In this document: one piece after another, positions 26,871-35,639 of the stretch
Layout: each line of letters begins with the position of its first letter
Numbering within the stretch: the stretch's first letter is position 1
Assembly (NCBI RefSeq): GCF_900457465.1
Contig: NZ_UAUU01000011.1
Span: forward strand, 434,001 to 498,000
Direction of reading: 5' to 3'
Origin: Sphingobacterium multivorum
GTDB taxonomy: Bacteria; Bacteroidota; Bacteroidia; Sphingobacteriales; Sphingobacteriaceae
DNA length: 64,000 nt
Position numbers and translations under genes: made by a program
The notes under the pieces: generated by a model
Told to the model about the DNA's origin: nothing
Database searches by the model: none
What the model saw: only the letters and a program-made list of their open reading frames with translations

Positions 26871-27521
26871 ATGAAAGTGAAAGAAAAAATTCCAGTTGTT
26901 TCAATTAATCTGGGTAGAAGAATTGATAGAAAGAATCACATTATCGGTCAATTCCGTGACAGAGCGGAATTTGAACTTCGTGTTGTTCGAGCCATTGAGC
27001 ACACAATTGGCGCAATAGGGTTGTGGCAGACTTTGCATAAGATAGTTATGGACGCGGAGAGAGAGCAGCTAAACTACGTCATTATATGCGAGGATGCTCA
27101 TTGTTTCACCTCTAATTACAATGAGGATAATCTGAGGAACCTTATAAAAAAAGCAGATCAAAAGCAAGCTGATATTTTACTCGGTGGAGTGAGTCACTTT
27201 GAAGATGCAGTACAGGTAGGCCAAGATCTCTTTTGGATCAATTATTTTTCAGGATTTCAATTTGCATTGATTTTTAACCGTTTTTTTAAACGAATTCTGA
27301 ATCTCGACTTTAAGGAATATGATAATATTGATATGAAAATGAGTGAAATAAGTCAGAACATGTATTGTATGTATCCTTTTATTTCTATCCAAAAAGAGTT
27401 TGGCTATTCAGATGTGACTAAAAAAAATGAACAAAAGGGAAGGGTGGATGAATACTTCAAAAAAACAGAGCAACGTCTTGAGACGTTATTGTCTTTACGC
27501 GCTCAGTTAGAAAACCTTTAA
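26871..27521 (+). CDS. GT25-like putative glycosyltransferase A1
   Basis: This 216-residue protein starts PVVSINLGRRIDRKNHI, the INL-x-x-R-x-DR-x-x-HI pattern of family-25 (LPS-type) glycosyltransferases. The metal-binding motif is CEDAH (about residue 81); its three relatives here have EDDH, so a key Asp is Ala. All four end with the shared segment YPFISIQKEFGYSD. A role in glycosylating the exported peptide is inference from family and neighbourhood. It is paired with the next gene 10 nt downstream and sits after HlyD, whereas in set B the pair precedes the exporter. Confidence 0.6.
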   Translation: MKVKEKIPVVSINLGRRIDRKNHIIGQFRDRAEFELRVVRAIEHTIGAIGLWQTLHKIVMDAEREQLNYVIICEDAHCFTSNYNEDNLRNLIKKADQKQADILLGGVSHFEDAVQVGQDLFWINYFSGFQFALIFNRFFKRILNLDFKEYDNIDMKMSEISQNMYCMYPFISIQKEFGYSDVTKKNEQKGRVDEYFKKTEQRLETLLSLRAQLENL

Positions 27522-27531
27522 ATTAAAGATC

Positions 27532-28200
27532 ATGGTAAGCGAAATTAGTATATCTACCTATGTTATAAATATCCCAAAAAGAAAGGATAGATTGAAGCAC
27601 ATTTTATCCCAGTATGAGGGGCGAAAAGAATTTGACGTAAAAGTAGTCGATGCTTCTGTCCACGTGAACGGAGCGATTGGGCTTTGGATGAGTATATGCC
27701 GTATTATAAAGATGGCTCTTGAAAATGATGAAGACGTTATCATAATTTGTGAGGATGATCATGAGTTTACCTCAGATTATAACACTGAAAACTTTCTGTC
27801 AGCTATTTACGAAGCAAACCGATTGGGAGCAAATTTCTTACTTGGTGGAATTCTTGGTGGATATACGAATATCCTGCCGCTTCCATCGGGATTGACATGG
27901 ATTGATGCCTTTTGGGGAACTCAATTTGTTGTTGTTTATCGTTCGTTTTTTGAAGCAATTTTAGCAGAACCATTTTCAGAGAAGGACGTTGCCGATGGTA
28001 AGTTTTCGGAAATGACGAGCAACAAATTTGTTATGTATCCTATGATTTCCATTCAGAAAGAATTCGGTTATTCCGATATCACATCGATAAATGGTGTAGA
28101 AGGACATTTGGAAGCTATTATCCAGTATACAATGTTAAGGATGCATAAAATTCATGAGGTGTATTGGAGTAATGTTTTAACAATAGGAGAGAGAACCTAA
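27532..28200 (+). CDS. GT25-like putative glycosyltransferase A2
   Basis: This 222-residue paralog of the preceding gene has TYVINIPKRKDRLKHIL at the N-terminus, CEDDHEFT at about residue 80, a LLGGILGGYTN segment and the shared YPMISIQKEFGYSD near residue 170. It lacks a signal peptide and membrane helices, so it is probably cytoplasmic, acting before export. It is nearly identical in layout to B2 (35629-36294), making it the best-preserved member of set A. Acceptor and donor are unknown. Confidence 0.6.
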   Translation: MVSEISISTYVINIPKRKDRLKHILSQYEGRKEFDVKVVDASVHVNGAIGLWMSICRIIKMALENDEDVIIICEDDHEFTSDYNTENFLSAIYEANRLGANFLLGGILGGYTNILPLPSGLTWIDAFWGTQFVVVYRSFFEAILAEPFSEKDVADGKFSEMTSNKFVMYPMISIQKEFGYSDITSINGVEGHLEAIIQYTMLRMHKIHEVYWSNVLTIGERT

Positions 28201-28517
28201 ATGATTATGATGTTATACGGATTTAAGCTCTGGCAAATATCTTGACAAAAAGCTTTTTCGTTGCATCTTGGGTTGTCGTTCTCAATTACTATGAGAAAAC
28301 CTATTTTTGCTTGGATAATCGTTTGGAATATTGGCATCAAAGCCTTAGATTAGTTCTATAAAGCGCTTGCAGCTAAAACGTATTTCAAACCAGTGAGTAA
28401 TTCGATGAGTAAGAAAAAATAAGGTTTGTAATTTACTGATAAATAGATTAATGCAATTAGGGTTCGATTCCCCTACGGACTTTTTGCAGATGTTATGAAG
28501 GATTCGGGAGGATAATT
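28201..28517. other. Non-coding junction with a tRNA 3'-end-like fragment
   Basis: No convincing gene. At 28459-28482 the plus strand reads TAGGGTTCGATTCCCCTACG followed by GACT, which resembles a tRNA T-arm plus acceptor 3' strand without the rest of the tRNA. It may be a second attachment-site scar. An AAAAGCTTTTT palindrome lies near 28246. The stretch leads directly into repeat copy 2. Confidence 0.4.
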
Positions 28518-28739
28518 TTATGAGTCTAATAGTCGGTACCTCATTACCTGACACAAAAACGTTGTTTCTAGCTTGCTAAGGCAATATATTGAATATTTTT
28601 TACTTATCAAAATTTGGTACTGTTACACTATCGTTACATAATTTGCAGTGAAAACGATAAATTAAATAAGTTTAGATACCCTTAAGATGTTGCTCGGAAA
28701 AAAAACATTAATAAAATCCTCATAATTAATTAAGGTTCT
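28518..28739. repeat. 222-bp direct repeat, copy 2
   Basis: Near-identical to 20508-20729. Here the tRNA-Met half is absent apart from the TTATGAGTC core, and homology stops at TAAGGTTCT, after which this copy continues into unrelated AT-rich sequence (28740-28964, no gene seen). In copy 1 the IS3 begins at the same point. The pair brackets set A. Confidence 0.9.
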
Positions 28740-28964
28740 AAAGATGCAAATCAATAGAAATGGTTAACCTGCGAGATAAAATTTCCGGCTATATATATTT
28801 TGGGGTTTTGGTGCATATTTACAACAGAACGTTCGATTGATCTTTCCCTGTTGAGATTAATTGTAATATTTTTCTGAGGTTACAGTTTGACCCATTTATG
28901 TATAGGTTGACTATCCTGTTTAAATATCACATTTAACCATTTAATGAGTTTCTAGACCAAGTTT

Positions 28965-30371
28965 TTAGTTGAATTTTTTAAAGAAATCCAGTCCATTGTT
29001 TATAGCAATGTCTCCTGTAGCGAAAAAATAATCCTGCTTTTCTTTACGAATTATATTAAAATTTTCTTTGTAAACAGATTGGTTGTCGATGATAGAACAC
29101 ATATCTACCTTTGCTTGTTCGATTGTTTTGGCTATATATCCTAGCTTCTTTCCTTTTATATCTTGCGGGTAATAAGGAACAGAAGATAGCTCCAAAACAA
29201 TAGGGATGACGTTATGAACCAAACCTTCCATAAGTGTTGAAGAAAATGTGGAGACGCCGATTTTCGTTAGTGAAAATATACTACTTAGATCTCCACTGCT
29301 TTTTATTTCTATATTTGGAAATTGGCTGAATTTACTAACCCAGCTTTGTTCAATAGTAAACTCGGGATGCTCACGAACCCATACTTTATATTTTGGAAAG
29401 CTCTCTGCACACCATAATGCAAATTCTAAAATATTTTCGAAGTATTGCTCATTTAAAATAATAATCGGAGCTTGTAGAAAAAAGGTAATTATATTTTCTT
29501 TTGCCAATTTTGGAACTTTATAGCAATATCCTATTGATACAAATTCTGGGTCTGAGTTATATTTCTTCCAGAGCCCATTGAATATATTTCCCCAGGTAAG
29601 AAAGTAGTCGTATGTCATATTACGGAATCTAGAATGCATTACTGAAGGCCAACCTTGTTGTAGACATAGAGTCTGAATTTGAATCTGTTTTCCAATTATA
29701 GCCAGTGCTTCCATTTCTGAATGGCAGCCCTCCAAAAGAACTATACATTTTGGTTTTAATGCAGAGAGGTATCCCATAAAATTATTAGTAAACCAAAACA
29801 AATAGGGAAAGTTTCTCTGCAAAAATGATTGATAAAAACACTTGAAATCGCTTCTCAAACAAAATTCAATAAAAATAATATTTTGATTTTCAGTACTAAA
29901 ATTTCCTAAATCAAAATTATAGAAAATAACTGTTTTTTCCTGAATCCTTTCTAGTATTGGAAGAAAATAGTAAAGCTGTCTTATGTTATAACAATAGAAA
30001 CATACAGCTCCGTTATATTCCTCAAGATAATCCATATCTGTAATAGCTTTACAGGGGACTGTTTCTATATAACCTATTTCGTTTGAATTCGGAAGCAACG
30101 GTTTCAGATCATTGTTCCAGATAAGTCTTTTGAGATTTTTTTTTGTATTTCTCTTTAATCGTTCATTATTATATTCATCTCTATAAAAGAAAAAGATATG
30201 TGTCCATAATGTATTGATTATTGTCTTGGAAAAATCTAGCCTTTCTAAATTAATAGCTGCTTTATTAATATGCTGACATCTGTTGATAAATAGGAGTAAC
30301 AGTTCCTCTACCGTTTCAATAAACTCGAGGTAATAATCTTTTTTTTTCTTCATTTTGCAAATATTTAACAT
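28965..30371 (-). CDS. Putative GT-B-fold glycosyl/sialyl-type transferase
   Basis: I do not recognise the exact family. The 468-residue protein has no signal peptide. It contains YKVWVREHPEFT (about residues 325-336) and STFSSTLMEGLVHNVIPIVLE (about 375-395), reminiscent of the C-terminal nucleotide-sugar site of polysialyl/capsule or CDP-glycerol-type transferases. Its partner gene makes a CMP-sugar, so a CMP-nonulosonate-dependent transferase is a sensible guess. The start may be 30371 or ATG 30353 (MKKKKDYY); both overlap the upstream gene. It is very AT-rich. A decayed partial copy lies at 40207-40440. Confidence 0.5.
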   Translation of the reverse strand: MLNICKMKKKKDYYLEFIETVEELLLLFINRCQHINKAAINLERLDFSKTIINTLWTHIFFFYRDEYNNERLKRNTKKNLKRLIWNNDLKPLLPNSNEIGYIETVPCKAITDMDYLEEYNGAVCFYCYNIRQLYYFLPILERIQEKTVIFYNFDLGNFSTENQNIIFIEFCLRSDFKCFYQSFLQRNFPYLFWFTNNFMGYLSALKPKCIVLLEGCHSEMEALAIIGKQIQIQTLCLQQGWPSVMHSRFRNMTYDYFLTWGNIFNGLWKKYNSDPEFVSIGYCYKVPKLAKENIITFFLQAPIIILNEQYFENILEFALWCAESFPKYKVWVREHPEFTIEQSWVSKFSQFPNIEIKSSGDLSSIFSLTKIGVSTFSSTLMEGLVHNVIPIVLELSSVPYYPQDIKGKKLGYIAKTIEQAKVDMCSIIDNQSVYKENFNIIRKEKQDYFFATGDIAINNGLDFFKKFN

Positions 30372-31026
30372 ATGTTTCTGCTATTTCCCAATCGATCGGT
30401 TCATCAATTTCGATAGCGAATGGGCTGGTTATTTCGACTGTACCGACTGTTCCAGAAATCAGTTGTTTACTTTGTAATATGGCCTGAATGGTGCTTCCAT
30501 ATATTGCACCAGATTCAATTAAATAGCCTTTATAATCCTGTCTCCTAGGTTTATTTTCCCAATTATAATCCAAAGAATCGCCATCTTCCGTCCACCTAAA
30601 ATGTTTTAATCTAAGACATGATAAAACTGAATCGTATTGATTATCAATTATTTTGGCAATAACTGCCTGTATGTCATATACGGAAGTTTGGGGCGATGTT
30701 GCCTGTAACAATATGAGTTTATCATTTTGGAGGTAAGTGTGTTCATTTAAAAATTCAAGAACTACGTCTGTAGTTGGCGAATTATCATCAGCATTTTTAT
30801 TGCTTCGGTGAAACAAAAGTACTTTATTCGGATATACTTCAACGAGAATTTTTTTTATAATATCATCGTTTGTAGCCACCCATATTTCATCGAATTTATG
30901 AGTTTTTAAGGCAGTGTCTAAAATCCATTGAAACAGTGGTTTACCGTTAAAATATTTATGGTTCTTTCCAATGATACCTTTACTACCTTTTCTGAGAGGT
31001 ATAAATGCAATAAGCTTATTTGTCAT
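30316..31026 (-). CDS. Acylneuraminate cytidylyltransferase-like (CMP-nonulosonate synthetase)
   Basis: This 236-residue protein begins IAFIPLRKGSKGIIGKNHK, the N-terminal nucleotide-binding motif of CMP-NeuAc/CMP-Kdo synthetases, and continues with WVATNDD and LLQATSP. These enzymes activate sialic-acid-like sugars with CTP in the cytoplasm. It overlaps the 5' end of the GT-B-like gene, so the pair likely activates and transfers a nonulosonic acid. Sugar biosynthesis genes are absent from the window, so the sugar would have to be made elsewhere. Confidence 0.82.
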   Translation of the reverse strand: MTNKLIAFIPLRKGSKGIIGKNHKYFNGKPLFQWILDTALKTHKFDEIWVATNDDIIKKILVEVYPNKVLLFHRSNKNADDNSPTTDVVLEFLNEHTYLQNDKLILLQATSPQTSVYDIQAVIAKIIDNQYDSVLSCLRLKHFRWTEDGDSLDYNWENKPRRQDYKGYLIESGAIYGSTIQAILQSKQLISGTVGTVEITSPFAIEIDEPIDWEIAETYVKYLQNEEKKRLLPRVY

Positions 31027-31442
31027 ACATAATCTTTTTTGTCGTTTTAATGGGTTATTCTTTGGAGAATATTCATTTAATATATGTGACTTATATTTAT
31101 AATTATATTTTATATTGTTGATTTTTGATTGTGAAAATGCTGTAATTGAAATTTATGAAATTTATTTTTTTATTTAACTTATTTATGTATATTCGTTTTA
31201 TGTAGAACATAATCCAAATAATTACCTAAAGTTAACAAAATATTATATGAATTCTATTTTGGTTTAAAATAAATATTGAGTAAATATTTTTCTTTTCTGA
31301 ACTTATTTTAGTTTATAAATTTTTATGTGATTTACAGGAGAGTATTATGCAGTATTATTTTATTGTCAAGTGGTAATTGTAAAGGGGGGATCAATAAATT
31401 ATGAAAAAGTTACAATAAATAACCTTAATATTTTAATTAAGA
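31027..31442. promoter_or_regulatory. AT-rich divergent intergenic region
   Basis: About 415 bp without a convincing gene between the CMP-sugar synthetase (minus) and the VKOR fusion (plus). It is extremely A/T-rich and should contain both promoters, but I cannot identify a clear Bacteroidota −33/−7 pair by eye. Confidence 0.4.
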
Positions 31443-33092
31443 ATGTTACGCAATTTTATTAATACAAATGTTTATGAAAATAATCTGACATTAGTTTGTC
31501 AGCATATCTTAAATCATTACGGAATTAAAAATACATTTTCTGGAGTTAGTACTCTGATAGATGAACACACTGAATATCCCTCATTATTGTCAATTATAGA
31601 TACCTTGTCAGAATATGGCATTGAGAGTGCTGCCATCCGAAAAGGAGACTATAATTATAATGATTTTGAACTACCATTTATTTGTTCAATCCAACAGCCA
31701 TATTGGCCTCAAGCTTGTTTCACAGTTGTGACTAAAATTGATGGCGATGAGATTAATTATTTAGATCCTGTTCAGAAAATCGAAGTATCTGCTTCGGTTA
31801 ATGATTTTAGTAATATTGATAAGGATATCGTTTTGTTGGTTGATGCTTCCACTTCAAAGGATGAATTGTATTATCAGAAAAACAGACAGATTGAAAAACG
31901 CACTTTTTTTAAGAAGTTTGTGTTCCTTTTAATATTGGTGATAGCATGGTCTTTTAACATTGGATATGCTGTGTTAAGTGATGTTCTGTCAGTAAGTGTA
32001 TTTTTTGTCCTATTTTTTCTACTAAATACGATAGGAAGCATAGTGGGTTTTTTGCTTATATGGCATGATATAGATGCTCATAATCCATTTTTGAAACAAG
32101 TCTGCGGCGGACAGGCCGGTAGTTTTAATTGTGATGCCGTTCTGAAATCAAAAGGCGCTTCTTTTATTGGATTAAGTTGGTCTGTAATTGGATTTAGTTA
32201 TTTCACTACGATGATATTGTCGCAGTTACTTTTTGGTCTTACAAATATTCTTTATTTATCCTATTGGGCATTATTTTCCTTATTGGCCGTCCCTTATACA
32301 CTCTATTCTGTCTACTATCAGTGGAAGACAGTTAAGCAATGGTGTCCCCTATGCTTGATGGTACAAGGAGTCTTATTTCTTTCTGCAATTAACTCTGCTG
32401 TTTTCATTTACTTCAATGGTTTAAATTCGTTAACGATTTTTCCCCTTATGACCTTATTAATCATTGGAGGGGGTATGCTGAGTTTAAGCTCTAGTTTGGT
32501 TCCAGTTTTCAAGGGGAGTAAAGAAAATCAAGAACACAAAAGAAAATGGCATCAGTTACGGTATAGTACAGATATTTTTCAAATATTGCTACAAAAGCAA
32601 CCCAACATTACCTTGCCAGTGGAAGGTCTCGGAGTACAGATTGGTAATCTAAATGCGGATCATGAGATCATCAAAGTCTGTAACCCATACTGCGGACCTT
32701 GTGCTAAAGCCCACCCTGAACTCGAGGAGCTTATCAGATCGAATAATAATATTAAAGTTAGGATTATTTTTACGGCAACAGGGGAAGAGAATGATATTAA
32801 AACTGCACCCGTTCGCCATCTATTGGCAATACAGGAACGGGATGGTGACAATAAGGTCTCCGAGGCATTGGATGATTGGTACCATTCAGAAATTAAGGAT
32901 TATACATCCTTCGCAGAGAGATATCCAATGAACGGTGAGCTGGAAAGGCAGAAACATAAAATTGAGGCTATGCGTGTATGGTGTGATAACATGAAAATAA
33001 GGGTAACACCTACTTTCTATATCAATGGCCACGAGCTTCCTGATTCTTACAGGATTAATGATTTAAAACATATACTCAAAAATACTACGTAG
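31443..33092 (+). CDS. C39-like / VKOR / DsbA-like fusion thiol-oxidising protein (set B)
   Basis: The 549-residue protein has an N-terminal C39-like domain (about 1-135). This lacks the DCG catalytic motif and is probably a non-catalytic peptide-binding version. A VKOR membrane domain (about 155-345) follows, with the redox pair WCPLC (first Cys about residue 301) and a CGG loop. The C-terminal DsbA/thioredoxin domain has NPYCGPC (first Cys about 417) and cis-Pro in VTPTFYI. VKOR-DsbA fusions introduce disulfides in the envelope using quinone. Directly upstream of two six-Cys peptides, it is the obvious candidate oxidase. Set A has no counterpart. Confidence 0.85.
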   Translation: MLRNFINTNVYENNLTLVCQHILNHYGIKNTFSGVSTLIDEHTEYPSLLSIIDTLSEYGIESAAIRKGDYNYNDFELPFICSIQQPYWPQACFTVVTKIDGDEINYLDPVQKIEVSASVNDFSNIDKDIVLLVDASTSKDELYYQKNRQIEKRTFFKKFVFLLILVIAWSFNIGYAVLSDVLSVSVFFVLFFLLNTIGSIVGFLLIWHDIDAHNPFLKQVCGGQAGSFNCDAVLKSKGASFIGLSWSVIGFSYFTTMILSQLLFGLTNILYLSYWALFSLLAVPYTLYSVYYQWKTVKQWCPLCLMVQGVLFLSAINSAVFIYFNGLNSLTIFPLMTLLIIGGGMLSLSSSLVPVFKGSKENQEHKRKWHQLRYSTDIFQILLQKQPNITLPVEGLGVQIGNLNADHEIIKVCNPYCGPCAKAHPELEELIRSNNNIKVRIIFTATGEENDIKTAPVRHLLAIQERDGDNKVSEALDDWYHSEIKDYTSFAERYPMNGELERQKHKIEAMRVWCDNMKIRVTPTFYINGHELPDSYRINDLKHILKNTT

Positions 33093-33097
33093 TTGAT

Positions 33098-33125
33098 GTT
33101 CGGTATTGATTGCAACAATCCGAAC
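33098..33125 (+). terminator. Hairpin between VKOR fusion and precursor genes
   Basis: GTTCGG-T-ATTG / CAAT-CCGAAC is a 10-bp stem with one bulged T, 6 nt after the VKOR stop, without a U-tract. It may separate precursor from VKOR mRNA or protect a processed end. Confidence 0.5.
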
Positions 33126-33204
33126 AACAGAAGGCTCCCTGTAAAAGGCCCTCCATTTTGATGCCCAGGAGCTAATGGACATTATAAACTTAAATATTAA
33201 ATGA

Positions 33205-33459
33205 ATGAAGAAAATCAATTTAAAGTCAATTAAGGCAGATGAACTTCTTTCCAGAGATCAATTAAAACAGATAATGGGAGGATTTACTGGGAGCGGTGGA
33301 AGTGGTACTGGTGTTGTATGTTCAGCAACAGCATCATGTGGCGATGGCCGTACACTTTCATGCAACGGCTATGCAAATGGATGCGCTGGTGTTGATGGCC
33401 CGAATGGATACGTGGCTTGTGAAACCCAGGATGGTACAATGAAAACTACAAGATGTTAA
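33205..33459 (+). CDS. Double-glycine precursor peptide 1 (six Cys)
   Basis: The 84-residue peptide has a leader of about 26 residues (MKKINLKSIKADELLS…QIMGG), of the GG type cleaved by C39 exporters in Bacteroidota (TIGR04149-like leaders). The core begins FTGSGGSGTG and holds six Cys spaced x5, x7, x6, x11, x11, the last being the final residue. It is Gly/Ser/Thr-rich, offering possible O-glycosylation sites. An even Cys number and adjacent VKOR and TlpA genes suggest three disulfides. Activity (toxin, signal or other) is unknown. Confidence 0.85.
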   Translation: MKKINLKSIKADELLSRDQLKQIMGGFTGSGGSGTGVVCSATASCGDGRTLSCNGYANGCAGVDGPNGYVACETQDGTMKTTRC

Positions 33460-33471
33460 AAAGTAAAAGTT

Positions 33472-33711
33472 ATGAAAAAGATCAGTTTAAAAACTATTGA
33501 TAATCAGGAAATTCTTTCAAGGGAAGAATTGAAAAACATTATGGGCGGTTTCACTGGAAGTGGTGATTCAGGGTTCTCATCCTGTACATTGACGTGTGAT
33601 GATGCGAAGAAAACTAAACTCTCTAAAGATTGTGGTTATGGAGTTTCATGTTCTACAGATAAGAGCAATATATATTGCGGAGGAGAAAAAGCTGAAACTT
33701 GTCCCAGTTAG
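33472..33711 (+). CDS. Double-glycine precursor peptide 2 (six Cys)
   Basis: The 79-residue peptide has a leader (MKKISLKTIDNQEILS…NIMGG) closely matching that of peptide 1. The core starts with the same FTGSG and holds six Cys, but at different spacings (x3, x11, x5, x8, x7). It is 12 nt downstream of peptide 1. A conserved leader with a diverged core is the usual pattern for paralogous bacteriocin/RiPP precursors sharing one exporter. They might act separately or as a two-peptide pair. Confidence 0.85.
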   Translation: MKKISLKTIDNQEILSREELKNIMGGFTGSGDSGFSSCTLTCDDAKKTKLSKDCGYGVSCSTDKSNIYCGGEKAETCPS

Positions 33712-33724
33712 TTGTTGATTAACG

Positions 33725-33753
33725 AGGGGTCGTCGTAACAACTGACGATCCCT
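33725..33753 (+). terminator. Hairpin between precursors and TlpA-like gene
   Basis: AGGGGTCGTC / GACGATCCCT pair over 10 bp (one G·U) around a 9-nt loop and are followed by TTATTTAA. Probably an attenuator keeping precursor expression above downstream genes. Same position as 22054-22082 in set A. Confidence 0.65.
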
Positions 33754-33770
33754 TATTTAAATATAAAATT

Positions 33771-34871
33771 ATGAAAGGTTTTTCGATTTTAGGCCTTATT
33801 TTTCTTATTGCAGGAGAGCTTTTCGCACAGCAACCGGGGTATTCAATCAAAGGTACTTTAAAAGGCTTAGGAAATCAGATGGTCTATCTAAGCAATAAAG
33901 CAGGGGGATACAGCAATGCCACAAAACTTAATGTTGTAGATTCTTGCTACAGCAAAAATGATGCTTTCTTATTCGAGGGGATTATCGCTGAACCGGATTT
34001 TTATTCCATAGAAATTCCATTGTTAAATATTGGTTGGCAAACTTTTATTTTAGAGAATACGGAGTATACTATCATCGGCCAAATAGACTCTTTAAATCGA
34101 GCTGAAGTTAGGGGAGGTGCTCAACAATCAGCTTATCTTGATTATAAAATTAGGGTTGAAAAACCTTTTAATAAAAAATATTTTTTTTATCGGAAAAAGA
34201 TTGAAGAAAATAAGAATGTCGAACTGTATAAAGATTCTTTAAATAATCTATTGAGAATATTTAACCATGATTTTTTAAGCTGGATAAAAACAAACTCAGA
34301 TATGTTTATTGGTCTTGATGAACTTTATTCGTATGCGGGTATGAAAATGCTTACCGATTCAACCCAAAGAGCCGCTTTTAATTTATTGAGTCCCGAATTA
34401 AAAAGAAGAGGAATAGAAAAAGGGCTTGATGTTCGTATAAGGGGCGGTCTCAAGGTGGGAGATTATTTACCCGATTTTACAATGGAAGATATAAGCGGGC
34501 AAAAAGTTACATTATCGGCCAGTTATAGAAAATATGTGCTGGTTGATTTTTGGGCAAGCTGGTGCGCCCCATGTATTGAAGAACTGAATAAAATAGGGAA
34601 ATGGTATAATAAAGAAAACTCTTTAGACTTTGAGATCATTGGTGTTTCTGTGGACGTGGATAGGTCCAACTGGATCTCGGCATTGGAAAAATATAAATAT
34701 CCCTGGATTCAGGTATCGGATTTAATGGGATCGAGCAGTGATTTTTTTAATAGATGTGGTATTAGGTCTATCCCACATAATTTTTTAGTTGACCAAAATG
34801 GCCAAATCGTCCGTGTTAATATAAATTCTGAACAATTACACCAATTCCTGAAAGAGAAACATTGTTATTGA
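33771..34871 (+). CDS. TlpA-like thiol-disulfide protein with DUF4369-like N-terminus (set B)
   Basis: The 366-residue protein has a signal peptide (MKGFSILGLIFLIAGELFAQ, probably Sec-cleaved rather than lipid-anchored). A DUF4369-like beta domain (about 25-125) follows, then a thioredoxin domain with FWASWCAPC (first Cys about residue 265) and cis-Pro IRSIPHNF. It is the counterpart of the set-A lipoprotein but has WCAPC instead of WCGPC and no lipobox Cys. It may isomerise or reduce wrong disulfides made by the VKOR fusion. Confidence 0.88.
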   Translation: MKGFSILGLIFLIAGELFAQQPGYSIKGTLKGLGNQMVYLSNKAGGYSNATKLNVVDSCYSKNDAFLFEGIIAEPDFYSIEIPLLNIGWQTFILENTEYTIIGQIDSLNRAEVRGGAQQSAYLDYKIRVEKPFNKKYFFYRKKIEENKNVELYKDSLNNLLRIFNHDFLSWIKTNSDMFIGLDELYSYAGMKMLTDSTQRAAFNLLSPELKRRGIEKGLDVRIRGGLKVGDYLPDFTMEDISGQKVTLSASYRKYVLVDFWASWCAPCIEELNKIGKWYNKENSLDFEIIGVSVDVDRSNWISALEKYKYPWIQVSDLMGSSSDFFNRCGIRSIPHNFLVDQNGQIVRVNINSEQLHQFLKEKHCY

Positions 34872-34970
34872 TCGTTTCTATTCTGAAGCATAATATGATG
34901 GTGCTGTTGATACAGGTTTATTAGATGAAAGCATCATTAACACTTTGTTATAATTTTAAGGGATTTTAAT

Positions 34971-35639
34971 ATGAAAGAAAACATACCAGTTTTTGCGATT
35001 AACCTGGAGGATAGGATTGATCGGAGGGATCATATCCTTAAGCAATTCGCCGGAAAATCTGAATTTGAATTTACACTTTTTAAAGCTGTTAGACATAAAA
35101 TAGGTGCAGTAGGTCTATGGAGGACAGTATATAATATTGTAAAAGAAGCAGGAGCTAAACAATTACCTTATATTATAGTGTGCGAAGACGACCATTGTTT
35201 TACACCCCATTACAACGTTGCTGAATTAAGAAATACAATAGCGAAAGCAGAGCATTTGTGCAGTGATATTTTATTGGGCGGGGTGAGCCATTTTGAAGAT
35301 GCTGTACAGGTGGAACAGGAACTTTTTTGGCTCAATCATTTTACAGGTTTTCAATTTGCGATCATTTATAAAAGATTTTTTCAAAGAATTCTAGCACTGA
35401 GATTTAATGATGATGATGATATTGATCTGAAAATAAGTGAAATAAGTGGTGGAATACATTGTATATATCCCTTTATTTCTATTCAGGAAGAGTTCGGCTA
35501 TTCAGACGTAACAATCAAAAACGCAGAACCTGGGATCGTGGAAGAGTATTTTGTTAAATCTCAAAAGAGACTGGAAACACTGTCATTTTTGCGGGGCCAT
35601 TTCGATAATCTCCATAATAATAAGGAAAATGGAAAATAA
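34971..35639 (+). CDS. GT25-like putative glycosyltransferase B1
   Basis: The 222-residue protein begins PVFAINLEDRIDRRDHILKQF and has CEDDHCFT (about residue 81), the LLGGVSHFEDAVQV segment and YPFISIQEEFGYSD near residue 170. It is the ortholog-like partner of A1 but with an intact EDDH. It lies about 100 nt after the TlpA-like gene and overlaps B2 by 11 nt, so the two are translationally coupled. No signal peptide, consistent with cytoplasmic modification before export. GT25 assignment rests on motif pattern, not on a search. Confidence 0.62.
   Translation: MKENIPVFAINLEDRIDRRDHILKQFAGKSEFEFTLFKAVRHKIGAVGLWRTVYNIVKEAGAKQLPYIIVCEDDHCFTPHYNVAELRNTIAKAEHLCSDILLGGVSHFEDAVQVEQELFWLNHFTGFQFAIIYKRFFQRILALRFNDDDDIDLKISEISGGIHCIYPFISIQEEFGYSDVTIKNAEPGIVEEYFVKSQKRLETLSFLRGHFDNLHNNKENGK

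Noticed and set aside
28345..28554. Minus-strand ORF over the tRNA-like scrap and repeat copy 2
   Set aside because: It spans a repeat boundary and a tRNA fragment; chance open frame.
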